Assembly (NCBI GenBank): GCA_003388505.1
Contig: QQVO01000007.1
Coordinates: 62,001-126,000 of the forward strand
DNA length: 64,000 nt
Reading direction: 5' to 3'
Origin: Planctomycetota bacterium
Lineage (GTDB): Bacteria > Planctomycetota > Planctomycetia > Planctomycetales > Planctomycetaceae
In this document: positions 25,407 to 32,839 of the stretch, in pieces
How positions within the stretch are numbered: position 1 is the stretch's first letter
Layout of the letters: the number at the start of each line of letters is the position of its first letter
Translations under genes and position numbers: made by a program
Notes under the pieces: model-generated
Databases searched by the model: none
What the model saw: the letters and a program-made list of their open reading frames with translations, nothing else
Told to the model about the DNA's origin: nothing

Positions 25407-27854
25407 TCACCTCACGTAGAGTTTTGCAAACTTGCTCGCATCGTGGAATGTATTCGCACCAGTTGGAGAGTAGGCCGAGACTTCTGTACCTGTTTCGCGA
25501 ATGCGCTTTCGGCAGACGTTGAAGTGCCAGGGCAAATCCTGCATGGGTTTTCGCCCCACGACCAAATGGAGGGGGTCGTCTGTGCTCTGTGTGACAGGAA
25601 TGCGGACTTCGACAGACCAGAAATCGTCTCCAATGTGAGCGCCGACTTCCGCTTCCGGCGACCATGAGAACCACTCTTGCTGGGGCGCACCGCGGTCCAG
25701 CCCGGTGACGGCCCCCGCCGGGTTCACAACGATCTGGTAGTACGCATGCTCGTCCGTCTCGAGAAGAATCTCTAGATGGTCACCATTCCAGATGGCCGGT
25801 TTTCCGCTTTCGGTCGTCGACACATTAGCTGGGGCTCCCTCCACGTCCTCGCAGCGAATTCCGAAGTAGATGGCGTCCCCGTCCCAGACGACCTGAAATG
25901 TGGACCCGAAAGCGGGGTTGCGTCCGTTAATCAATTCCTTCATGCCGGCTTGGAGCACCCAAAACGACTCATCGAGCTTGCCGTCGAGTTTGAAGCCTGC
26001 TTTCGCTTCCTTCCACTTATCTCTGGTCAGATCATAGGCGCTGAACACCGGAACATCGTCGCGAGGCCGGTTCAACTGGTCCTTGCGCTTCCGCAGTTCT
26101 TCCAGATAGTCGTCTACCAGCGCGAGTCGCTGCGCATAGACCGTCTCTGATTCAACCGCCGCCTTCGCCGTTTCAAACAGAGACAGGGCTCGGTTTACGG
26201 TTTCCGGCTGCTTCGTCAACTTGTCGAAATTCGCCTCGCAGTACTCGATGAACATCTGCATGTGTTCTCCGGCAGGCCCGTAGAAGAGCCGGCAATACTC
26301 CGAGAGCAATTCGTCGACGTCCTGCTCCACATCCCACATGAAACGCGCATGGATCCAGGCATTGAGATGGTTGACTCCAGGACGATGGAGCACTCCTCGT
26401 TCGATGGGGCCCCAGATGTCCTGACGCCAGACCTGCCCTTGCGTGTCACGCAGACCACGGGCAATAACGTGTGGGAAGTAGCAGGGCCGGAATTCGCCCC
26501 GTTGGGTGAACGGATAGTTCATGGTCAGGGAAAGCGGATTCGCCGTCCTCTGTTGCCACTCATCCCGAAGCCGCTCGAGTTGATTGTGGGTCTCCTCATC
26601 CATCTCCCAGCGGGGACGACCGTTCGTGATCTGCACTAGAACGTTGGGCTCCAGCTTGTCGATTTTCTCGGGAGGGAACCGGTACGTGCTGTAGGCCCCG
26701 CACAGGAGTTTGCGATCGGGATGCGTCTTGGCCACTTCGCGGGCAACGCGGTTGACATACTCCCAGACGTAATCGGAATACCAACCTGAGTACCCGCGCT
26801 CGAGCGTTGCCTTGCCATCGCAAAGAGCGCATTCACAGATCTGGTTGAACCCGTCGTGCGGCATGACGGAAACGACAGGAGCGTTATAGAGATCGAAAAT
26901 CGTACGTACGAACCGTACGTTCTCCTGAAGTAATTCCGGTGAGGACAGACAGGCGTTGGCGGTTGGGCTCGTCGTGTCTCTTTGGCCGTTTATCAGAGTG
27001 AAGTAATCCGGGTGCTCCGTCCGCTGCTCCTCCCGTTCAGTTACGTAGCGAATGCCGTGGTGCAGGATCGACGGAATGTCATTAACTCCCAGGCGGAGCG
27101 ACCAGAGGATGTCCGGACGTGAACGACTGTGGTACTGGGCCAGGTGCATGGTGCGGACCTCGAAATCGGGCCGCACGGTTCGATTCATTTGCCGCAAACG
27201 AACGCTCGACTGCTTGGGAACGATCTCGCCCAGGTCTCCCGGCATATACCAGCGGACTCCAAGCTCGCGGAGCCAGGCATAGACCGCATTCAATGAACCG
27301 CGTTGATCGAACTCCCAGATGTGGATCTCTCCGTCGGCTTCTTGTGCTTCCGTTTCAAAGTGCCAGGCATTGCCGGAGTAGTGGCGATACATTCCGGCGG
27401 CAAGCGGATTGGACCACTTGGCGCCGGTCAGTTCGTCCCATTCGCTTTGTTTGTTTTCGAGCCAGTCGGTGTTGCTGCGCGCCCAGGGCTCGGGAGGGCG
27501 CCAGTCGGTGTCATCCCCCAGCAGCACCAGCCAGTCCTCCCCGGAGACCATGCGGTAGGCACCGAATTCGAGACCCTCCGACGTGATTCCGAGCTCTCTG
27601 GTGGCGGGGCTTTGGCCGATGTAGATCTTGACGGGAAATTCATCGCTTGGCGCTGAGCCGATTCGGAGTTTCGCTTCGGCAATCTTTTCTACGTATGTTT
27701 GAAACTCACGCGCCGCCAGCCGTGTCATGCGGGGGGCGTCCTCGGCGATGATGATTTCAGCCAAGGGGGCGCCATCCTCAACGATGAAACTGTCACCCAA
27801 GGCGACAGAGGTCATGGCAAGCGCACCGACTGCGATAATCAGTATTCGGCTCAT
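25407..27854 (-). CDS. DUF4838 glycosidase-like secreted protein with CBM9-like C terminus
   Basis: An 815-residue exported protein with a signal peptide (MSRILIIAVGALAMTSVALG). Residues 25-110 fit the N-terminal domain often found before alpha-glucuronidase-like TIM barrels. The middle (about 180-560) matches the DUF4838 pattern, with CxC/C clusters in QICECALCDG and conserved NYPF and MWDVEQDVDELLSEY segments. The C-terminal 200 residues look like a DOMON/CBM9-type carbohydrate-binding domain (FQVVWDGDAIYFGIRCED). It probably acts on plant or algal polysaccharide. The frame extends to 28163, but those residues come from repeats. It is flanked by perfect 20-base inverted repeats. Confidence 0.8.
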   Translation of the reverse strand: MSRILIIAVGALAMTSVALGDSFIVEDGAPLAEIIIAEDAPRMTRLAAREFQTYVEKIAEAKLRIGSAPSDEFPVKIYIGQSPATRELGITSEGLEFGAYRMVSGEDWLVLLGDDTDWRPPEPWARSNTDWLENKQSEWDELTGAKWSNPLAAGMYRHYSGNAWHFETEAQEADGEIHIWEFDQRGSLNAVYAWLRELGVRWYMPGDLGEIVPKQSSVRLRQMNRTVRPDFEVRTMHLAQYHSRSRPDILWSLRLGVNDIPSILHHGIRYVTEREEQRTEHPDYFTLINGQRDTTSPTANACLSSPELLQENVRFVRTIFDLYNAPVVSVMPHDGFNQICECALCDGKATLERGYSGWYSDYVWEYVNRVAREVAKTHPDRKLLCGAYSTYRFPPEKIDKLEPNVLVQITNGRPRWEMDEETHNQLERLRDEWQQRTANPLSLTMNYPFTQRGEFRPCYFPHVIARGLRDTQGQVWRQDIWGPIERGVLHRPGVNHLNAWIHARFMWDVEQDVDELLSEYCRLFYGPAGEHMQMFIEYCEANFDKLTKQPETVNRALSLFETAKAAVESETVYAQRLALVDDYLEELRKRKDQLNRPRDDVPVFSAYDLTRDKWKEAKAGFKLDGKLDESFWVLQAGMKELINGRNPAFGSTFQVVWDGDAIYFGIRCEDVEGAPANVSTTESGKPAIWNGDHLEILLETDEHAYYQIVVNPAGAVTGLDRGAPQQEWFSWSPEAEVGAHIGDDFWSVEVRIPVTQSTDDPLHLVVGRKPMQDLPWHFNVCRKRIRETGTEVSAYSPTGANTFHDASKFAKLYVR

Positions 27855-28525
27855 TTCCGTTCTCGGGATGGCAACGAAATGGGATCGGGCCGCAAGTGTA
27901 TCGGTGTTTATCCCCGAGGTCGATGGGAGAAATCGTCCGGGACGGACCACGGACGTTCGACGAATGCAGCGCCCCGGGTGCACCGCAATAGAGCAACCCA
28001 GATGGCACAATTTCTTTGAACCCGTGTGGCGCAGCCACAAGAGGTGCTGGCCCCGGCGGCCTTCACTCCACCCAACCAATCGGCACGCCAACGGGTCGCT
28101 GGAGTTCGTACCAGCGGGCGGAACTCCATTTTCAGTCGGTCGTCCGTTCGGCGAGTCTTGCACGGAGTGGATTCAGAAACGCAGCGCTCCCCTGCGGGTC
28201 GCGGCTAAACGGGGCGCGTAGAGCGATGCGATTGGTAACGACCGGTGAGAGTGCGAAACGCTTGACTGAAGGTTGAGCGGAGAACGGGCTGGTGTGACGA
28301 ACGTGGGGCTTTGGTGCGAGGGCGGGCGGGGGTGGTGTTGGTGCTCGGTGGAGGGGTGCGAAGCGGCAAGCCTGGGGGGGGCACGGGTTGCGGCTCGTGG
28401 GCGTTGAGGGAGCGTTGGGGATGGAACGTGAGTTTTTGTTGTGGAGCGGGGTGGGGCGCAACGGGGTGGGATTGGGAGAGGGGCGGTGTGGGGTTGTGTT
28501 GTGGGTGCGATGTGGGGAGTGGGTG
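27855..28525. repeat. Repeat-rich gap with F7 copy
   Basis: No gene seen. An F7 copy starts at 28025 (TGTGGCGCAGCCACAAGAGG) and continues to about 28131. The remainder (28260-28525) is very G-rich on the plus strand with long GGGG runs. Confidence 0.65.
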
Positions 28526-29185
28526 ATGCCGCGGCGGGGGTTTGAGAAGATCGGGCGGGAGGAGATTCTGGCGGCGCTGAAGCAGTACGTGGAGGGGCGG
28601 GGCGAAGAGGTGACGATGCGGGAGTTTTGTCGGCATGTGCGGGTGTCGCCGACGACCGTGCTCAAGCGTTGGGGACGTTGGCGGGACTTGCGGAAGGCGG
28701 CCGGCTTGATGCGGCCGCAGGCGTGCGCCTCGGTGTTGTTCTCGGACCGGTTTCTGATTGATGAATACCGACGGATCTGCAAGGAACTGGGACGTCCTCC
28801 GTGCGAAGGCGAGTTTAACCGATTGGCATCATGCAGTTGGGTCACGCTGTACAAGCGGTTCGGGAACATGGAGGCGATTCGGCGTCGGGCGCGGTTGGAG
28901 GATGAGTTTGAGGAGTGGAACGGGGGGCCGCGGGCGCCTACGGGAAAGCCGGAGTTGGCGTGGGATGAGGCGTGGCTGGAGAGGTTGTGGCGGGAACGGT
29001 TGCGGGTGGGGTTTGCGCTGTTCAGCAGTGATCTGCGGGGGCGGGTGCCGGAGGAGTTTGATGTGGTGTTCTGCGCGGAGCATGACTGGCCGGGGTGTCC
29101 GGTGGCGGTGCTGCGGGCGGTGGAGTTGCTGGGTGGGCGGGCGCGGGAGACGCCGGTGGGGGATGGTGAGGAACGGGAGGGTTGA
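28526..29185 (+). CDS. Homing-endonuclease-associated repeat (HNH_repeat) protein
   Basis: A 219-residue, Arg-rich, probably DNA-binding protein. Two helix-turn-helix-like repeats of the PF18780 type are visible: residues about 5-60 (ending TTVLKRWGRWRDLRKAAGL) and about 70-120 (CKELGRPPCEGEFN, then TLYKRFGNMEAIRRRARL). In known proteins such repeats flank HNH nucleases, but no HNH motif is present. The last 90 residues are unassigned. GGGGAG lies 9 bases before the ATG at 28526. Codon use is extremely G-rich compared with the left part of the window. It could be a regulator or the DNA-binding remnant of a mobile endonuclease. Confidence 0.7.
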   Translation: MPRRGFEKIGREEILAALKQYVEGRGEEVTMREFCRHVRVSPTTVLKRWGRWRDLRKAAGLMRPQACASVLFSDRFLIDEYRRICKELGRPPCEGEFNRLASCSWVTLYKRFGNMEAIRRRARLEDEFEEWNGGPRAPTGKPELAWDEAWLERLWRERLRVGFALFSSDLRGRVPEEFDVVFCAEHDWPGCPVAVLRAVELLGGRARETPVGDGEEREG

Positions 29186-29553
29186 GGGAGGTGCTCGGTT
29201 GGGCTCACGCCAAGTCGCGAAGACGCAAAGGGTGAGTGAATATTGGATGTTGAACACGGAATGTTGAATGTTGAAGTAGCGGCGGACCGGCTCTCCAGCG
29301 GTTCGGTCACATACGTTTGGGCAGTGTCGAGGAGGGGGGCGAAGCAGCAAGTCGGGGGAAGTCGAAGGGGACGGTGCGGGTGCGGCATCGTCTGTAATGT
29401 CAAGTTGGCAACAATGTTAAAGCCGGATTGCGGGGTTCTCGGGGTGGTTTTGCAGGTCTACAATGGCGGTGCGTGGCTCATGGATTGCGATCCGTTCGAG
29501 CCGTTCTCTCGATTGCACGCTCGAGTCTCCTCACGCGCCGAAGGTCTGTCTTT
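29186..29553. repeat. Gap with AACACGGAATGTTGAA repeat (family F8)
   Basis: No gene recognised. A tandem of TGTTGAACACGGAATGTTGA-type units lies at 29242-29278, preceded by CGCGAAGACGCAAAGGG. Similar units occur at 23785-23806 and 25280-25303. The promoter of the GspF-like gene should be in the last 100 bases. Confidence 0.6.
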
Positions 29554-31023
29554 ATGTCGCAGCAGAGCACGAACGTCCCTCTGGAAATTCCCGCGAAGTC
29601 GTCGCGCAGCTCGTTTTCGTCGCGGCAGTTGGAGAAGATCTGTTACCGGCTCGGCACTTCGGTGAAATCGGGGATTCCGATCGCCGAGGCGTGGGAGAAT
29701 GAGACGCAGTTGTTGCGGCGGAGCAAGCGGAAGGCGTTTGAGCGGGTGCAGGCGCAATTGAAAGCGGGGGGTTCGCTGGCGGACGCGATGGCGGCGGAGC
29801 GGGACTTCCCGTCGCTGTTGAGCGAGATGGTCCGCGTCGGGGAGGAGTCGGGGCGGCTGGATCAGGCGCTGTTGCGGGTGGCGGATCACTACCGGGCGCT
29901 GGTGCGGATGAAGCGTACGTTCTTGCAGGGTGTGACCTGGCCGATGCTGCAACTGTCGGCGGCTGCGGTGGTGGTCAGCTTTTTCTTCATCGTGCTGCAC
30001 GTGCTGGAGACGCGGATCGCCGGTCTGGTGGCGCCGGACGTGTTCCTGATGGGGTTTTCTCCGCTGGAGAACCTGGTGGTGTTCTGGGCGGTGCTGGTGG
30101 GCGGGGGATTGGCGCTGTTTCTGTTGGTTAAGGGGGTGAAGTCGGGATGGTTCGGGTCGCTGCCGATGCGGGCGGCGATGATGGTGCCGCTGCTGGGCAG
30201 CACGATCAAGGAGTTGGCGCTGTCGCGGTTCGCGTGGGCATTTGGCGCGGCGGTCGACACCGGGATGAACGCTGCGAAGGCGATGCAACTTGGTTTGCGA
30301 AGCACCCAGAACCGATACTACCAGTCTCACGAGCGTGAGATCGCGACGTCGCTGGCAGCGGGTGAGGACTTCTTCTCGGCGCTGCACCGGACGGACGCGT
30401 TTCCAGCCGACTTGCTGCAGGCGGTGCGGACGGGGGAGTTGACGGGCGAATTGACCGAGGGACTGCAGCGGCTCTCGGACGACTACCAGGAGCAGTCGTC
30501 GATGAACCTGCGGCGGATCGGCCAGATCAGCGGGTTCGGCATTTTCATGACGGTCGGCAGCGTGCTGGCGTTCTCGGTGCTGTTCATGTACGCGGGGTAT
30601 TTGAGCATGGTCTCCGACGCGTTGTCGGGGCATTCGCTCACGCTGGAACAGATTCGGGCCGACCAGGTGGAGTTGACGCGGAGCGCGCTGACAGCCCCGG
30701 CGCCATCGTTGAGCGAGTTAGACACGAGCGAAAACGGGGAGCGGGCGAACGAGGCGAGCGGGGAGGAGCCGGCGAAGCCCAAGAATCCGATCATCGCGAC
30801 GCGCGACGCGATGGTGAAGGACTTCGTGGAGAATAACGAGGACTTCAAGCAGTTCGAGTCGATCTACAAGACATTGGGGCGCTACAACGAGATGACGCCG
30901 GACGAGTTCCTGGACGCGATCGCGCCTGCTCCGGCCCCGCAGCCACGACCGGTTCCCAGCCCGGCTCCGCAGGGAGAGTCGGCAGGTGAAGAGGGGGAGC
31001 GGGAGGGTTCGAGTTCGGACTGA
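29554..31023 (+). CDS. Type II secretion system F family protein
   Basis: A 489-residue inner-membrane platform-type protein. Two T2SSF domains are visible (about residues 22-145 and 235-360). The first contains KSGIPIAEAWE and GGSLADAM, the second VDTGMNAAKAMQLGL and AAGEDFFSALHRTDAFP; each is followed by membrane segments near 125-150, 180-205 and 330-355. GspF/PilC proteins organise pilin or pseudopilin assembly with a GspE-type ATPase, but no ATPase or pilin gene is adjacent. The last 120 residues are a Pro/Glu-rich tail not typical of the family. The start at 29554 is chosen by alignment of the family N terminus. Confidence 0.85.
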   Translation: MSQQSTNVPLEIPAKSSRSSFSSRQLEKICYRLGTSVKSGIPIAEAWENETQLLRRSKRKAFERVQAQLKAGGSLADAMAAERDFPSLLSEMVRVGEESGRLDQALLRVADHYRALVRMKRTFLQGVTWPMLQLSAAAVVVSFFFIVLHVLETRIAGLVAPDVFLMGFSPLENLVVFWAVLVGGGLALFLLVKGVKSGWFGSLPMRAAMMVPLLGSTIKELALSRFAWAFGAAVDTGMNAAKAMQLGLRSTQNRYYQSHEREIATSLAAGEDFFSALHRTDAFPADLLQAVRTGELTGELTEGLQRLSDDYQEQSSMNLRRIGQISGFGIFMTVGSVLAFSVLFMYAGYLSMVSDALSGHSLTLEQIRADQVELTRSALTAPAPSLSELDTSENGERANEASGEEPAKPKNPIIATRDAMVKDFVENNEDFKQFESIYKTLGRYNEMTPDEFLDAIAPAPAPQPRPVPSPAPQGESAGEEGEREGSSSD

Positions 31024-31115
31024 CGGGAGGTTGTGGGGGGGATTGAAGTGGCTTTTGCAGGCTTGAGGGTTGGGGGGGGCGAAGCGGCAAGCCTGGGGGG
31101 AGTACGGTGCGGGGG

Positions 31116-32444
31116 TTACTGGCTTTTGGCTTCGGTGAGGGCTTTTCGCATGTCGGCGACTTCGGTGATCAGGTCGCGGAGGCGGGAGCGGCGGGCGCTG
31201 CGGGAGGCGGTCGCGAGCAGTTTGTCGGCGTTGTCGAAGCGCTGCCGTTCGATCGCCGTGGTGGTTCCGAGCATGGCGACGTAGGCGACGGTTCGGGAGT
31301 CGCCCATTGTCCGGCACTGGGTGGCGCATTCATCGAGGGAGTCGGCCAGTTCCTGCAGCGGGTCGGTCTGGTATTGGCGGCCGCACGCTTCGATGACGTT
31401 GAACAGAAGGGCGGCGTTTCCCGACTTGACCGCCAAGTCGCGGGCCTCTGAGAAAAGGGCGAAGCGGCGGGCGGGGTCTTCCTGCTCGTCGGCCTGGGCG
31501 AGAATCACACGGGCGACTTCCTTGCCCACGACGGGGTTCCAAGGTCTGAGGCGCGCGTATTCGCCCGCCAGGTCTTCCTGCACGGTCGCGGTCAGCGTGG
31601 CGAGTTCCTTTTCGTCCGGAACGGGGTGGCGGGGGTCGGACGTTTGATCCCAGGGGATTCCCGCGAAGCCGGTTGCGACCAGTCGGCTTGGCGCGCCGCG
31701 GAGATGCCACGTGAGCATGACGCGATACAGCCACAGATCGTTGGCGTAACCGGGCTCGACCATCGTGATCGAGACGCGGCCGCTGCCGTAGGGGACGGTG
31801 GAGACGGCGTCGTCGTCACCGGTTCGTTTGAGGAGCACGACGTGGGGCCGCGAGATATCGGTTCTTCCCAGAAAGGTGAGCGAATTGTCCTCCGGGACGA
31901 ACGACTCGGCGCCTGCAAAGAGGGCCTCGGTGGTTCCTGGAATGGGGACGAAGCCTTCGCCGCCGGCCATCGACGCGACGATGTCGAAGCGCTGCAGATG
32001 TTCCATGTTTCGTCCGTGGTAGGTGGCGAACATGATCAGGTGGCCGCCGGCGGCGACGTAATCGACGATCGGCTGGAAGGCGGCGTCGACCTGATATTCC
32101 GGCTGGGCGAAGTAATCCATCATGTTGGAGCCGACGATGATCGCGTGGAACCGTCGATAGTCGCGCCGCCGGGCGTCGAAACCGTCGGCGAACTCCACGG
32201 GGACGTCGAGTTCCTGGCAGGCCTTGCGCAGATAGAGGCGCTCGCCGCCGGCCACGAGCGCGAGCAGCTTCTGCCCCTGGTTTGGCGCGACCAGCGGCAC
32301 GACGGGGGACGCCTGACCTGCGGCTGCCGACTCCTGAGCGAACAGGGGGGACGCTCCTCCGCCGGCGTCCAGGAACGAAAGAACGGCGAGGGAGCATGCG
32401 AGAGCGGCGGTGCGAAGCGGGAGACTCATGGGGCTCGTTTGCAT
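31116..32444 (-). CDS. Secreted hypothetical protein with glutamine-amidotransferase-like fold
   Basis: About 442 residues with an N-terminal signal peptide (LRTAALACSLAVLSFL). The middle third (LLALVAGGERLYLRKACQE, then HAIIVGSNMMDYF, then AAGGHLIMFATYHGRN) has the alternating pattern of a class-I glutamine-amidotransferase or ThuA-like Rossmann domain, without a recognisable catalytic Cys. The C-terminal third is helical and TPR-like. Function unknown. ATGs at 32489, 32444 and 32429 are possible and none has a good ribosome-binding site. It converges with the GspF-like gene. Confidence 0.7.
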   Translation of the reverse strand: MQTSPMSLPLRTAALACSLAVLSFLDAGGGASPLFAQESAAAGQASPVVPLVAPNQGQKLLALVAGGERLYLRKACQELDVPVEFADGFDARRRDYRRFHAIIVGSNMMDYFAQPEYQVDAAFQPIVDYVAAGGHLIMFATYHGRNMEHLQRFDIVASMAGGEGFVPIPGTTEALFAGAESFVPEDNSLTFLGRTDISRPHVVLLKRTGDDDAVSTVPYGSGRVSITMVEPGYANDLWLYRVMLTWHLRGAPSRLVATGFAGIPWDQTSDPRHPVPDEKELATLTATVQEDLAGEYARLRPWNPVVGKEVARVILAQADEQEDPARRFALFSEARDLAVKSGNAALLFNVIEACGRQYQTDPLQELADSLDECATQCRTMGDSRTVAYVAMLGTTTAIERQRFDNADKLLATASRSARRSRLRDLITEVADMRKALTEAKSQ

Positions 32445-32561
32445 GTTCACATTCCAGACGGGAAGACACTGTTGCCACAACGGGGTCAATCGCGTTGCCG
32501 TGACAGCTGTCAGTGACTCTACGATACTGTGTCCTTCAAATGAAGGGGGGCGACTCGGGGG

Positions 32562-32789
32562 TCAGTCGGTCCGGGCGTAGCGATGGCAGGCGAAGGCGGC
32601 CAGCCCGCTCATGACAACCACTCCGCTGATGACACAGGGGGTGAAGAGAACGCGGTGCACTGCACGGTCAGCGGAGGAGTGTTCAAGATCCCAATACCCA
32701 GTCCACACGGGGAGGTTGATGAGCAGGCTGCCCAACAAGGCCCCAAAGAACACGCCGCACGCTATCCATTGAGGATAGGATTTTGTCAT
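32562..32789 (-). CDS. Small two-helix membrane protein
   Basis: A 75-residue protein starting MTKSYPQWIACGVFFGALLG. Two hydrophobic segments (about residues 7-28 and 48-68) are separated by a short acidic and basic loop. It lies 50 bases downstream of the large TPR metallopeptidase gene in the same direction and could be cotranscribed. No family is recognised. The length and clean topology support a real gene. Confidence 0.6.
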   Translation of the reverse strand: MTKSYPQWIACGVFFGALLGSLLINLPVWTGYWDLEHSSADRAVHRVLFTPCVISGVVVMSGLAAFACHRYARTD

Positions 32790-32839
32790 CGGTGGGCTGC
32801 TTCCCAGTGAAACTTGAGTGTTGAACCGTGCCAGTCGGG

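Noticed and set aside
28132-29403. 423-residue Ser/Pro/Arg-rich minus-strand frame
   Set aside because: Complement of the G-rich HNH_repeat gene and repeats; low complexity and no motif.
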